Shown: positions 9,248 to 17,898 of the stretch, piece after piece
How positions within the stretch are numbered: the stretch's first letter is position 1
Layout of the letters: each line of letters begins with the position of its first letter
NCBI RefSeq assembly: GCF_023278185.1
Contig: NZ_CP066356.1
Coordinates: 9,051,475-9,115,474 of the forward strand
DNA length: 64,000 nt
Direction: 5' to 3'
Source: Bradyrhizobium elkanii USDA 76
Lineage (GTDB): Bacteria; Pseudomonadota; Alphaproteobacteria; Rhizobiales; Xanthobacteraceae
Position numbers and translations under genes: made by a program
The notes under the pieces: generated by a model
The model's database searches: none
Seen by the model: only the letters and a program-made list of their open reading frames with translations
What the model was told of the DNA's origin: nothing

Positions 9248-9374
9248 CCTCTCCCGCTTGCGGGGGAGGGCTGGGGTGGGGGTTTTGCCACGCAGAGATT
9301 CTTTCCGGTGGAGAGAGCCCCCACCCGGATCGCATCTGTCGATGCGATCCGACCTCCCCCGCAAGCGGGAGAGG
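9248..9374. repeat. Intergenic inverted repeat (CCTCTCCCGCTTGC family)
   Basis: The arms CCTCTCCCGCTTGCGGGGG and CCCGCAAGCGGGAGAGG surround an inner GATCGCATC...GATGCGATC hairpin. Together they fill most of the 242 bases between DUF2239 and the MATE gene. It is related in sequence to the elements at 4802 and 6421. Confidence 0.8.
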
Positions 9375-9442
9375 TGCAGCGAGTGTGCCGCCTGATCTAG
9401 GACGTACCAGCCAGGTGCCTGGTCAATTTTTGGAAGTTGAAC

Positions 9443-10792
9443 GTGTCCAACCCACCCTCCCTGCGCAAAGCCTTCCTCGCCTTCCTCGCGCCGATGCTGC
9501 TCAGCAACGTGCTGCAGTCGCTGTTCGGCACCATCAACGGCGTCTATCTCGGCCAGATGATCGGCGTCGACGCGCTCGCGGCCGTCTCGGTGTTCTTTCC
9601 GGTGATGTTCTTCTTCATTTCCTTCGTGATCGGCCTGAGCGCCGGCGCCTCGGTCATGATCGGCCAGGCCTGGGGCGCGGGCGAGCCCGACCGGGTGAAA
9701 GCGGTCGCCGGCACCACCATGACCGTGACGCTGCTGCTCGCGCTGGCGATCGCGGTCCTCGGCGGCCTGTTCGCCCGCCCGCTCTTGATCGCGCTCGCGA
9801 CACCATCCGACGTCCTCGACGCCGCGGTGGCCTATGCGCGGATCATGATGATCACGATGCCCATAACCTTCGCATTCCTGCTGCTGACGGCGATGATGCG
9901 CGGCGTCGGCGACACCGTGACGCCGCTGGTTGCGCTGACGGTCTCGACCACCGTCGGCCTGGTAGTGACGCCGGCGCTGATCCGCGGCTGGCTCGGCCTG
10001 CCGATGCTCGGCGTCGCCAGCGCTGCCATCGCCTCCGCGGTCTCGGGCGTGGTCACGCTGCTGTGGCTGCATGTTCATATGCTGCGGCACCGCCATGCAC
10101 TGGCCTTCGACGCCGCATTCCTGCGCGCGATGCGGCCGAACGGCGCCCTGCTGCGCATCGTGCTGCGGCTCGGCATTCCGACCGCGATTGGCATGGTGGT
10201 GGTCTCGCTCGCCGAGCTGGTGCTGCTCGGCCTCGTCAACGGTTTCGGCTCGGACGCGACCGCGGCCTATGGCGCAGTCAACCAGGTGATCGGCTATGTG
10301 CAGTTTCCGGCGATCTCGATCGCAATATCGGTGTCGATCTTCGGCGCGCAGGCGATCGGCCGCGGCGATTCCGCCCGGGTCGGCGCCATCGTCAGGACCG
10401 GGATCGAGATGAATCTCGCGCTGACCGGCGGGCTGGTCGTGCTCGGCTATCTCTTCGCGCGGCCGCTGATGGGCTTCTTCATCGTCGACAATGCCGTGCT
10501 CGCGCTGGCGCAGCAGCTCTTGTACATCGTGCTGTGGAGCATGGTGCTATTCGGCATGGCGACGGTGTTTTCGGGCGCGATGCGCGCCGGCGGCACGGTG
10601 TGGATGCCGCTGTTGCTCTCGACCCTGGCGATCGCGGTGGTCGAGGTGCCGGTCGCGATCCTGCTCAGCCGCGCCAGCGGCGTCAGCGGCATCTGGATCG
10701 CCTATCCCGTCACCTTCGCAACCATGTTCGTGCTGCAGATGGCCTATTACGCCCTGGTATGGCGCAAGCAGACCATCAAGCGGCTGATTTGA
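9443..10792 (+). CDS. MATE family efflux transporter
   Basis: Twelve-span inner-membrane Na+ or H+ antiporter that exports cationic or hydrophobic compounds, about 449 residues long. Family features include PMLLSNVLQSLFGTINGVYLGQMIG in the first helices, the DTVTPL motif, and AYGAVNQVIGYVQFP at the start of the second half (the order of two six-helix bundles is clear). The GTG at 9443 is preferred because GGAAG ends six bases before it; a TTG two codons upstream (9437) is the alternative. The substrate cannot be read from sequence. Confidence 0.88.
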   Translation: MSNPPSLRKAFLAFLAPMLLSNVLQSLFGTINGVYLGQMIGVDALAAVSVFFPVMFFFISFVIGLSAGASVMIGQAWGAGEPDRVKAVAGTTMTVTLLLALAIAVLGGLFARPLLIALATPSDVLDAAVAYARIMMITMPITFAFLLLTAMMRGVGDTVTPLVALTVSTTVGLVVTPALIRGWLGLPMLGVASAAIASAVSGVVTLLWLHVHMLRHRHALAFDAAFLRAMRPNGALLRIVLRLGIPTAIGMVVVSLAELVLLGLVNGFGSDATAAYGAVNQVIGYVQFPAISIAISVSIFGAQAIGRGDSARVGAIVRTGIEMNLALTGGLVVLGYLFARPLMGFFIVDNAVLALAQQLLYIVLWSMVLFGMATVFSGAMRAGGTVWMPLLLSTLAIAVVEVPVAILLSRASGVSGIWIAYPVTFATMFVLQMAYYALVWRKQTIKRLI

Positions 10793-10859
10793 CATCGCGC
10801 GCCGCGGCTCACATGATGATTATCATATTCTACTGATGGCGCCTGCGACAGCAGGTCCA

Positions 10860-10901
10860 TGCTAGACAAGCCGTGCTAAACAAGTCCAAACGAGACAAGC
10901 C
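10860..10901. repeat. Three short imperfect direct repeats before the kappa-GST-like gene
   Basis: TGCTAGACAAGCC, GTGCTAAACAAGTCC and AAACGAGACAAGCC follow one another with a period of 13-15 bases just upstream of the gene at 10917. Farther up, ATGAT-GATT-ATCAT (10813-10826) forms a small inverted repeat that could be an operator. Function unknown. Confidence 0.5.
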
Positions 10902-10916
10902 GAGGGAGAGACCGTC

Positions 10917-11522
10917 GTGAGCCAAAATCCGCAATTCCTGTTCGATTTCGGCAGCCCCAACGCCTTCCTCAGCCATGAAGCGATCCCGGCAATCGAAAAG
11001 CGCACCGGCGTCAAGTTCGAATATGTCCCGATCCTGCTCGGCGGCATCTTCAAGGCCACCAACAACAAGTCGCCAGCCGAGACGCTGGCGGGCGTCAAGA
11101 ACAAGCCCGAGTTCATGAAGATCGAGACGGAACGCTTTCTCAAGCGCTTCAACGTCAAGCCCTACACCTGGAACCCGTTTTTCCCGGTCAATACGCTGAA
11201 CCTGATGCGCGCGGCGGTCGCCGCCCAGTTCGAGGGCGTGTTCGAGAAATATATCGAGGCCGCCTTCCACCACATGTGGGTCGAGCCGAAGAAGATGGAC
11301 GATCCTGAGGTCGCCGGCAAAGCCATCGCCTCCTCCGGCCTTGACGCCGCAAAACTGTTCGCCCGCGCGCAAGACGCGGATGTGAAGGCCAAGCTGATCG
11401 AATATACCTCATCCGCCGTCGAGCGCGGCGCGTTCGGCTCGCCGACCTTTTTCGTCGGCAACGAGATCTTCTTCGGCAAGGAGCAGCTGCGCGAAGTCGA
11501 GGAAATGGTATCGGGAAAGTGA
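10917..11522 (+). CDS. 2-hydroxychromene-2-carboxylate isomerase family (DsbA-fold, GST-kappa-like)
   Basis: Cytoplasmic DsbA-fold protein of 201 residues. FLFDFGSPNAFLSHEAIP at the N-terminus replaces the CxxC of DsbA with a Ser-containing motif, as in kappa-class GSTs and NahD. The C-terminal AFGSPTFFVGNEIFFGKEQL is the conserved end of the family. Typical members isomerise aromatic-ring-cleavage intermediates in a glutathione-dependent way, or have no assigned substrate. The start is GTG after GGGAGAG. No aromatic catabolic genes are adjacent, so a general glutathione role is as likely. Confidence 0.85.
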   Translation: MSQNPQFLFDFGSPNAFLSHEAIPAIEKRTGVKFEYVPILLGGIFKATNNKSPAETLAGVKNKPEFMKIETERFLKRFNVKPYTWNPFFPVNTLNLMRAAVAAQFEGVFEKYIEAAFHHMWVEPKKMDDPEVAGKAIASSGLDAAKLFARAQDADVKAKLIEYTSSAVERGAFGSPTFFVGNEIFFGKEQLREVEEMVSGK

Positions 11523-11525
11523 GAT

Positions 11526-11594
11526 GAGCGAACGGCGAGTAGCGAATAGTCGAACAGCATCCCTATCTATTCGCCACTCCCATTCGCCATTCGC
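11526..11594. repeat. Inverted repeat (GCGAATAG family)
   Basis: GAGTAGCGAATAG and CTATTCGCCACTC, with flanking CGAACGG / CCATTCG blocks, form an imperfect stem-loop in the 108-base gap before the ketopantoate reductase-like gene. Confidence 0.6.
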
Positions 11595-11630
11595 CCGCGG
11601 GCGGCGAACAACAAAGAAGGACAAATTCCC

Positions 11631-12548
11631 ATGCGCGTTCTCGTGGTCGGCGCCGGTGCGATCGGCGGTTATTTCGGTGGCCGGATGCTTCAGGCCGGCC
11701 GCGACGTCACCTTCCTGGTGCGCCCGCGCCGCGCCTCCGAGCTCGCCTCCGCCGGGCTCGTGATCAAGAGCCCGAACGGCGATGTCACGCTGAACAACCC
11801 GCCGACCGTGCAGGCCGACAAGCTGTCGGACAAGTTCGACGTCGTGCTGTTGAGCTGCAAGGCGTTCGATCTCGAGGATGCGATCAAGTCCTTTGCGCCC
11901 GCCGTCGGCGACAAGACCGCGATCATCCCGCTGCTCAACGGCATGCTGCATCTCGATGCGCTCGACAAGACGTTCGGAGCTCAGCATGTGCTCGGCGGTC
12001 TGTGCGCGATCGCGGCGACGCTGAACGAGAAGCGCGAGGTAGTGCAGCTGCAGCCGATGCAGTCGCTCGGCTTCGGCGAGCGCGCCGGCGGGTTGTCGGA
12101 CCGGGTGCGCGCGATCGCCGAGACCTTCTCGGCGATCAACGGCGCCAACGCCAGCGAGCATGTGATGCAGGACATGTGGGAGAAATGGGTGTTCCTGGCG
12201 TCGCTCGCCGCCTCCACCAGCCTGATGCGGACCTCGGTCGGCAACATCCTGGCCGCGCCCGGCGGCAAGGATTTCCTGCTCGGCATCCTCGACGAATGCA
12301 GCGCGATCGCCGCCGACGCCGGCCATGCCCCGGGCGGCCCGTTCTTCCAGCGGACCCGCGGCCTCCTGACCACCGAGGGCTCGCCGATGACCGCATCGAT
12401 GTTCCGCGACATCAAGGCGGGGCTGCCGGTCGAGGCCGATCACGTGATCGGCGACCTGGTCGTGCGCGCCGACGCCGCCAAGATCCCGGTGCCGAAGCTG
12501 CGCACGGCCTACACGCACCTCAAGGCGTATGAGAAGCAGCGGGGATGA
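11631..12548 (+). CDS. Ketopantoate reductase family protein (PanE/ApbA-like)
   Basis: NADPH-dependent 2-oxo-acid reductase fold of 305 residues. It begins with the dinucleotide-binding signature VVGAGAIGGYFGG (residues 5-17). The family's LSCKAFD and LLNGMLHLD motifs follow, and KWVFLASLAASTSLMR lies in the helical C-terminal domain with the catalytic Lys. The classic role is 2-dehydropantoate to pantoate in coenzyme A synthesis. Bacteria of this group carry several paralogues, and no other pantothenate genes are nearby, so the specific substrate is uncertain. Confidence 0.85.
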   Translation: MRVLVVGAGAIGGYFGGRMLQAGRDVTFLVRPRRASELASAGLVIKSPNGDVTLNNPPTVQADKLSDKFDVVLLSCKAFDLEDAIKSFAPAVGDKTAIIPLLNGMLHLDALDKTFGAQHVLGGLCAIAATLNEKREVVQLQPMQSLGFGERAGGLSDRVRAIAETFSAINGANASEHVMQDMWEKWVFLASLAASTSLMRTSVGNILAAPGGKDFLLGILDECSAIAADAGHAPGGPFFQRTRGLLTTEGSPMTASMFRDIKAGLPVEADHVIGDLVVRADAAKIPVPKLRTAYTHLKAYEKQRG

Positions 12549-12559
12549 ATCTATTCCCG

Positions 12560-12681
12560 TCGTCCCGGCGAAGGCCGGGACCCACACGCCGCGGCCTCTC
12601 GATTCGAGGCGGTGCAGGTTGATATCCGTTCAAGACAATTGAAGCCGGTGGTTCTGGGTCCCGGCCTTCGCCGGGACGACC
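12560..12681. repeat. Intergenic inverted repeat (GTCGTCCCGGCGAAGG family)
   Basis: The arms CGTCCCGGCGAAGGCCGGGAC and GTCCCGGCCTTCGCCGGGACG are almost perfect reverse complements about 70 bases apart. The element lies between convergent genes (ketopantoate reductase and cytochrome c) and may end both transcripts. It is the same family as 1481 and 54860. Confidence 0.8.
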
Positions 12682-12694
12682 ACATGATTTGCGG

Positions 12695-13276
12695 CTACAG
12701 ATGCGCCAGATAATGCGCGAGCGCGGTGATCTCCTCGTCGCTCAGCGGATAGGCGACATCGGCCATCGCGGCCTGTGCCCCACCGGAGCGCAGGCCCGAC
12801 TTGTAATCGTGCAGCGCCTTGACGAGATAATCCTCGCGCTGGCCGGCGATGCGGGCGACCGCCTTGGTACCGGCAAACGTATCGCCATGGCATGAGGCGC
12901 AGCGGCGGCCGGCGGCGGCCTGCTTGCCCTTTTCGGACAAGTCCGGATTGTCGTCCTTGCCGCCCTTGAACGGGGTCAGCGACGCGAAATAGGCGCCAAG
13001 ATTTCGGATGTCGTCGTTGTTGAGCTGCTCGACGATCGGCTGCATCTGCTCGTTCTTGCGCGCGCCGGCGCGGAAGAACACCAGCTGCCATTGAACGTAC
13101 TGGTCGAGCTGGCCGGCGAGCGAGGGAATGTTCTCGGTCTGCGAGATGCCGTTCTCGCCGTGACAAGCGGCACAGATTTCGGCCTTCGCCTTGCCGGCGA
13201 CGACATCGGCGGCATTGGCAAAAGGAACCATCGCGATGGCCGAGGCGAGCAGAATTCCGAGGGTCACAAGGCGCAT
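12695..13276 (-). CDS. Diheme class I cytochrome c (c4-like)
   Basis: Periplasmic electron carrier of 193 residues with a signal peptide (LLASAIAMVPFANA, cleavage about residue 22). Two haem-binding motifs are visible, CAACH and CASCH, each with a downstream Met region, giving the two-domain layout of cytochrome c4. The start at 13276 is chosen because GGAGA precedes it and the signal peptide begins there; a longer open frame to 13480 runs through repeat sequence. It lies downstream of the sorbosone-dehydrogenase-like gene on the same strand and is the obvious electron acceptor for that quinoprotein. Confidence 0.9.
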   Translation of the reverse strand: MRLVTLGILLASAIAMVPFANAADVVAGKAKAEICAACHGENGISQTENIPSLAGQLDQYVQWQLVFFRAGARKNEQMQPIVEQLNNDDIRNLGAYFASLTPFKGGKDDNPDLSEKGKQAAAGRRCASCHGDTFAGTKAVARIAGQREDYLVKALHDYKSGLRSGGAQAAMADVAYPLSDEEITALAHYLAHL

Positions 13277-13294
13277 TGCCAGGTTTCTCCGTGT

Positions 13295-13444
13295 GTCATT
13301 GCCGGGCTCGACCCGGCAATCCATCTGGCTTGAAGACGGTTTCTTGGTTTGGATGGATGCCCGGATCCCGTCTTCGCCAAGGCTTCGACGAGGCTCCGGT
13401 CTCAGGCACGCCGTAGCCTTGGCGAAGGCGGCAGGTCCGGGCAT
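13295..13444. repeat. Compound intergenic repeat inside the cytochrome/dehydrogenase unit
   Basis: Two palindromes lie side by side. One is a GCCGGG-CTCGA-CCCGGC hairpin within 13295-13320. The other, larger one (13357-13444) has arms ATGCCCGGATCCCGTCTTCGCC and GGCGAAGGCGGCAGGTCCGGGCAT. They separate the dehydrogenase gene from its cytochrome and are dispersed repeat sequence of the kind common in Bradyrhizobium. Confidence 0.7.
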
Positions 13445-13485
13445 GACGAGTGCGTTCCTTTGCGGGCGTGCCCGAACCACGCGAA

Positions 13486-13521
13486 TGAGGCTGCGGTCAC
13501 CTCACGGCCACCGCAGCCTCA
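13486..13521 (-). terminator. Strong hairpin after the sorbosone-dehydrogenase-like gene
   Basis: A perfect 12-bp stem (TGAGGCTGCGGT / ACCGCAGCCTCA) with a 12-base loop starts 14 bases past the stop codon. There is only a weak T-run behind it on the - strand, so it is either an intrinsic terminator of modest strength or an mRNA-stabilising hairpin. Confidence 0.55.
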
Positions 13522-13535
13522 CATTGTTTCAACCG

Positions 13536-14813
13536 TTACTTCTTGCTGTAGCTGATGCGATAGATCGCACCGGCCCAGTCGTCGGCGACGAGGATCGAGC
13601 CATCCTTGTCGAGCAGGATGTCGGCGGGACGGCCGAGATAACCCTGGTCACCCTGGATCCAGCCGTCGGCGAAGATTTCCTGCTTCGCATTCTTGCCGTC
13701 GGGGCTCGCGGTGATCTTCACGATGCGGCCGCCCTGGTACTTGTGCCGGTTCCAGGAGCCGTGCTCGGCGATCAGGATGCTGTTCTTGTACTCGGCCGGG
13801 AATTGGCTGCCGGTATAGAACTTCATGCCGAGCGGAGCCACGTGCGCGCCGAGCTTGTACGCCGGCGGGGTGAACTCCGAGCATTTGTGTCCCATCGCGA
13901 ACTTGGCATCGGGCAGATCGCCCTGGTGGCAATAGGGATAGCCGAAATGCTCACCGATCTTGTTGATCACGTTGAGCTTGTCGCTCGGCAGATCGTCGCT
14001 GACCCAGTCGCGGGCGTTTTCGGTGAACCAGTACTTGCCGGTGCGCGGGTCGACGTCGCCGCCGACCGAGTTACGCACGCCGAGCGCATAGATTTCCGCG
14101 TTGCCGGTCTTGGGATCGACACGGCGGATCTGCGACACCGAGGTCGGCGGGATGCCGATGTTGAAGGGAGGTCCGAACGGAATGTAGAACCAGCCGTCCT
14201 TGTCGACGGCGATGTATTTCCAGCCATGCGCCGCGTAGGACGGCATGTCGTCATACACCACCTTGCCGCTGCCGAGATTGTCGAGATTGGCTTCGGCATT
14301 GTCGTACCGGATCAACTTGTCGACCGCGATGACATAGAGCGCGCCGTCGCGGAACGCGAGGCCGGTCGGCATGTTGAGGCCCTTGAGGATGGTCTTGACC
14401 TCTTTCTTGCCGTTGTTGTCCTTGATCGCATAGACGTTGCCGAGGCCGAACGAGCCGACGAACAGCGTGCCCTTGTCGCCCCAGGCCATCTGCCGCGCCG
14501 CGAGTACGTTCGAGGCATAGACCTCAATCTTGAAGCCCGGCGGCAGCTTGATCTTCTTCATCATCGCCGCGAGCTCGGAATCGGACGCGCCGGTCGGCGG
14601 ACCGGACGGCGGGGCAAGGCCCTTCTGCGCTTCGGTCTCGTCGCCGAGGAACCAGTCATCCGGCGGATGGGTCCAGAATTCCTTGGTGCCGGACTCGTAC
14701 TTCTTCAGCGCACGATTCTTGTCTGTTTGTTGCTGTGCATTGGCGAAGGTCGTCCCCGCCAGCAGCGCAATCGCCGCGAACGCAAGTATTGATCGATTGA
14801 AAGCCGATTTCAT
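13536..14813 (-). CDS. Sorbosone-dehydrogenase-like PQQ/beta-propeller oxidoreductase
   Basis: Periplasmic six-bladed beta-propeller of 425 residues with a signal peptide (AFAAIALLAGTTFANA). The blade signatures GLNMPTGLAFRDGALYV, ALGVRNSVGGDVDPRTGKYWFTEN and IAEHGSWNRHKYQGGRI are those of the soluble glucose/L-sorbosone dehydrogenase family, which uses pyrroloquinoline quinone. The GHKCSEF and YPYCHQGD cysteines lie in surface loops. The downstream diheme cytochrome c on the same strand is a natural electron acceptor. The physiological sugar or aldehyde is unknown, and no PQQ biosynthesis genes are in the window. Confidence 0.85.
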   Translation of the reverse strand: MKSAFNRSILAFAAIALLAGTTFANAQQQTDKNRALKKYESGTKEFWTHPPDDWFLGDETEAQKGLAPPSGPPTGASDSELAAMMKKIKLPPGFKIEVYASNVLAARQMAWGDKGTLFVGSFGLGNVYAIKDNNGKKEVKTILKGLNMPTGLAFRDGALYVIAVDKLIRYDNAEANLDNLGSGKVVYDDMPSYAAHGWKYIAVDKDGWFYIPFGPPFNIGIPPTSVSQIRRVDPKTGNAEIYALGVRNSVGGDVDPRTGKYWFTENARDWVSDDLPSDKLNVINKIGEHFGYPYCHQGDLPDAKFAMGHKCSEFTPPAYKLGAHVAPLGMKFYTGSQFPAEYKNSILIAEHGSWNRHKYQGGRIVKITASPDGKNAKQEIFADGWIQGDQGYLGRPADILLDKDGSILVADDWAGAIYRISYSKK

Positions 14814-15080
14814 CGCGTCACTCCCCTATGCAAGCCGTTGCAGCTTGCCTGTTATTGATTTTGAACGCCCTGAGAGATGATGGTGGCGGTCTGTAAGGTA
14901 GGTCAGACGGCAAAATGGTAGCACATCCAACGACGCTGAAAAGCGCAGCGCCGGTGTGCGCTGCGTCAAAACTAGTTGAGACGATATTTGAGACGAAATT
15001 TTCCTGAGCAGCCTGCCCGATAACAAGGCATTCTGCACCGCAGCGTGATATTCGAATGAAGCTAACGCTCGTGGTCGCCG

Positions 15081-15755
15081 CTATCGCGACGACAGGCGCG
15101 CCAGACCGAGCGCCTGCGCCTTGGCCTTCGACAGCGGCCTGAACAACACGCTGCGCCGCTGCCCGCTCGTGATCGCAGCGATCTTGAAGCCGTCATCGGC
15201 GGCGATGATGTCGCCGGTCCGAAGCGTCATGTCGTCCTCGATCGCAATCGGCGACAGGCCGGTGGACGCGCCGGCGCTGCACGAGCATTGCGGCACCATC
15301 TCGCGCTGAAAGCGGAATGCATTTGCAAGCGTCTTGTAGGTCTCGCCCGCTTCGGTTCTGGCGCTGTCGATATCGGAGCCGGAGTACAGCTTCACCTCGG
15401 CGGCGGGACAGGCCGCCTCGCATGCCTTGACGTCCGCCGTCTCGCCCACGCGCGGCAGCGGAAAGAAGCGGCCGTCGCAGGTCCTGACGCAGAAGTTTTG
15501 CTGGCCGCCCCGGTGCGACCGCGTCGTGATGTAGACCCGCGCTCGCGGCCGTTCGGCCGCCTCGAAGTCAGGCGCCGGCCCAAAGCCAGGCATGGGAGAG
15601 AAGCTGGGCGTCGGGGCATACGCCGAGTCGCTCGGCAATTGCTGCGCCGATGCGCCCGAACATGTCCAGGCGCCGACGAGCACGACCAGCGCGGCGACGT
15701 TTGCGCGCACCGAGCGGCGATCTAACCCAGGAGCTGGCTTCCAACTGATCGACAT
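15081..15755 (-). CDS. DUF2865 domain-containing exported protein
   Basis: Protein of 224 residues with a signal peptide (VVLVGAWTCSGASA). The conserved core NFCVRTCDGRFFPLPRVG and the paired cysteines CEAACPAAEVKLYSGSDID define DUF2865, a family largely restricted to Rhizobiales with no known function. Four to six cysteines suggest disulfides in the periplasm. The 267 bases upstream of the neighbouring dehydrogenase gene (14814-15080) hold its promoter region and a GCGCAGC/GCTGCG hairpin around 14942-14965, with no gene. Confidence 0.8.
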   Translation of the reverse strand: MSISWKPAPGLDRRSVRANVAALVVLVGAWTCSGASAQQLPSDSAYAPTPSFSPMPGFGPAPDFEAAERPRARVYITTRSHRGGQQNFCVRTCDGRFFPLPRVGETADVKACEAACPAAEVKLYSGSDIDSARTEAGETYKTLANAFRFQREMVPQCSCSAGASTGLSPIAIEDDMTLRTGDIIAADDGFKIAAITSGQRRSVLFRPLSKAKAQALGLARLSSR

Positions 15756-15941
15756 CGTTCACGCGCTTGCCGCGCCGGCAAAACCGGCCGCAACCATTGC
15801 AACGCCTACACAACCACAGATTTCTATCAGTTTTGAGAATGCATCGTTTGCCGGTTAACAAAAGCCGGAAACCGCCGCGGCGGGCCGCGACATCTTGACC
15901 TCGCAATCGCGGCTTGGAGATGCGGCCTCGGACCGGACAGC

Positions 15942-15966
15942 AAAAAGCCCGCGCCGATGGGCGGGC
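15942..15966 (-). terminator. Rho-independent terminator of tRNA-Gly
   Basis: On the - strand, GCCCGC and GCGGGC form a 6-bp stem around an 8-base loop, followed at once by five T residues. It lies 36 bases downstream of the tRNA 3' end. Confidence 0.8.
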
Positions 15967-16002
15967 CTTCATCAGACTGTCAACTCGGTCAGCGAGAAGT
16001 TT

Positions 16003-16077
<75 letters not shown>

Positions 16078-16237
16078 ATCCGAAATGGCGGCGATCGCTC
16101 GCCGGCAACGGCAGACCTATGCCAAAAGCTGTCTGTGAATGCAACACAAGAGCGTGGTCCGAACCTCACGAAATCACCCGGTTTCCCTAAAAATTGACCT
16201 CGAATCGGCCGAAACCGGCCGCGCCGCCGATTTCTTT

Positions 16238-16693
16238 TTAGATTTCCGCCGGAACCTGCCTCAAGGCCATCTCGTCCCGGAGCGATTCGAGCCAGGTCTC
16301 GAACCAGCCGGTCAGCGTCTGCGTCAGCTCGAGGCGGCGGGTCGGGTCGCAATCGAACACGGCCCACCATTCGATAAAGGCCCGGTCGCCGTCGATCACC
16401 GGGGTTACCCGCAGGGTCGCACTGAAATCCGTCACCGGCAGGGTCGGGGTGTCGACAAATTCGTAGATCTGGAAGCGCTCGACGTCGGACTGCGCGAGCA
16501 GCCGCTGCCGGATCCGCCGCTCCCGGTACAGCACATTGCGCACGGCCCCGACGGTATCGCCGGATTTGCCGTCCTCGATCTCGCTCGTCCCCGCGCCATG
16601 GACCCAGACCGGGTAATCGTTGAAATCGCGGATGATTTTCCAGACCTCGCCGGCCGGCTGCTCGAACACCGTGCTGTAATAGGCCTTTGCCAC
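16238..16693 (-). CDS. SRPBCC (START/Bet v1-like) family protein
   Basis: About 151 residues forming a polyketide-cyclase/dehydratase-type helix-grip fold. KAYYSTVFEQPAGEVWKIIRDFNDYPVW is the typical first strand and helix, and WWAVFDCDP with the C-terminal helix TLTGWFETWLESLRDEM completes the cavity. Such proteins bind small hydrophobic ligands. No ligand can be assigned. The GTG at 16693 is preferred over the ATG at 16729 because AGGGGAG stands six bases in front of it. Confidence 0.8.
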   Translation of the reverse strand: MAKAYYSTVFEQPAGEVWKIIRDFNDYPVWVHGAGTSEIEDGKSGDTVGAVRNVLYRERRIRQRLLAQSDVERFQIYEFVDTPTLPVTDFSATLRVTPVIDGDRAFIEWWAVFDCDPTRRLELTQTLTGWFETWLESLRDEMALRQVPAEI

Positions 16694-16819
16694 GGGCGCT
16701 CCCCTGCTGCCATGAAGGATCGCCATCATCGGCCGTTCCGCGGCCCCAACCCACCCGATCTCCGATGGAGGACAGGCGGCCAGGCGATTGAATTTTGCTG
16801 GCTGACTGCCATTTACCGA

Positions 16820-16861
16820 GCATGATCCCGGAAACCGGTTCCCACTTTTCCGGGATCATGC
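16820..16861. repeat. Palindromic element (GCATGATCCCGGAAA family)
   Basis: GCATGATCCCGGAAA and TTTTCCGGGATCATGC flank an ACCGG core. This is the same dispersed family as 18574 and, in a diverged form, 27281. Confidence 0.8.
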
Positions 16862-16947
16862 TCTAGCTGACAGAACGGCTGAACGTGCCGTTCCGGGCGT
16901 GCTAGAACGCCCCCGGATTTCCGACCTCAGAAGCAGGCGAGGACAAC

Positions 16948-17868
16948 GTGACGATAATGGAGCAGGGCGGCCCCACGCCCGAGGCAGCGCCCGATCTGAT
17001 CAAGGAGACGACGACCCAGACCTTCGTCAAGGACGTCATCGAGGAATCGCGCCGTCAGCCGGTCATGATCGACTTCTGGGCGCCGTGGTGCGGTCCCTGC
17101 CGCCAGCTCACGCCGATCCTGGAAAAGGCGGTTCGCAACGCCAAGGGCCGGGTCAAGCTGGTCAAGATGAATATCGACGAGCATCCGCAGATCCCCGGCC
17201 AGATGGGCATCCAGTCGATCCCGGCCGTGATCGCCTTCGTGGGCGGCCAGCCCGCCGACGGCTTCATGGGCGCGGTGCCGGAGAGCCAGGTCAACGCCTT
17301 CATCGAGAAGATCACCAAGGGCGTGCCGGCCGCCGGCGAGCCCAATCTCACCGAGATCTTGGCCGAGGCCGACGCCGTGCTTGCCGAGGGCGACGCCGCC
17401 CAGGCCGCGCAGATCTATGCCGAGGTGCTGGCGCACGACGCCACCAACATCGCGGCGCTCGCCGGCCTCGCCAAATGCTACGTCACGTCGGGTGCGATGG
17501 AGCAGGCCAAGCAGACGCTGGCGATGGTTCCGGAATCCAAGCGCAACGACGCCGCGGTGAAGGCGGTGCAGGCGGCGATCGATCTCGCCGAACAGGCGGA
17601 AGCGGTCGGCCCGGTCGCGGAGCTGGAACAGAAAGTCGCCGCAAACCCGCTCGATCATCAGGCCCGATTCGATCTCGCCACCGCGCTCAATGCGATGGGC
17701 AAGCGCACGGAGGCGACCGAGCAATTGCTCGCCATCGTCAGGCGTGACCGCAAGTGGAACGACGACGGCGCGCGCAAGCAGCTGGTGCAGTTCTTCGAGG
17801 CGTGGGGCGGCACCGATGAGGCAACCGTCGAGGGGCGCAAGCGGTTGTCGACCATCCTGTTCTCGTAA
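16948..17868 (+). CDS. Thioredoxin-TPR protein, chaperedoxin CnoX/YbbN-like
   Basis: Cytoplasmic protein of 306 residues. The N-terminal thioredoxin domain has WCGPC at residues 47-51 with a complete CxxC, unlike the E. coli homologue, where the motif is altered. A C-terminal TPR-like region (about 130-300) has repeated helical hairpins (AQAAQIYAEVLAHDATNIAALAGLAKCY and relatives). CnoX proteins protect substrates from oxidative aggregation and hand them to GroEL. The start is GTG at 16948, with a second candidate ATG at 16957. The LON-domain gene follows 30 bases later and is probably cotranscribed. Confidence 0.88.
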   Translation: MTIMEQGGPTPEAAPDLIKETTTQTFVKDVIEESRRQPVMIDFWAPWCGPCRQLTPILEKAVRNAKGRVKLVKMNIDEHPQIPGQMGIQSIPAVIAFVGGQPADGFMGAVPESQVNAFIEKITKGVPAAGEPNLTEILAEADAVLAEGDAAQAAQIYAEVLAHDATNIAALAGLAKCYVTSGAMEQAKQTLAMVPESKRNDAAVKAVQAAIDLAEQAEAVGPVAELEQKVAANPLDHQARFDLATALNAMGKRTEATEQLLAIVRRDRKWNDDGARKQLVQFFEAWGGTDEATVEGRKRLSTILFS

Positions 17869-17898
17869 AGCACGCCCGTCACAGCAGCGGGACCGCAG

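Noticed and set aside
10813..10826. ATGATGATTATCAT considered as a Fur box
   Set aside because: It is too short and too poor a match to the 19-bp consensus, and the downstream gene is not an iron gene.
13277..13480. N-terminal extension of the cytochrome c gene
   Set aside because: It is made of dispersed palindromic repeat sequence. The signal peptide and a good ribosome site place the start at 13276.
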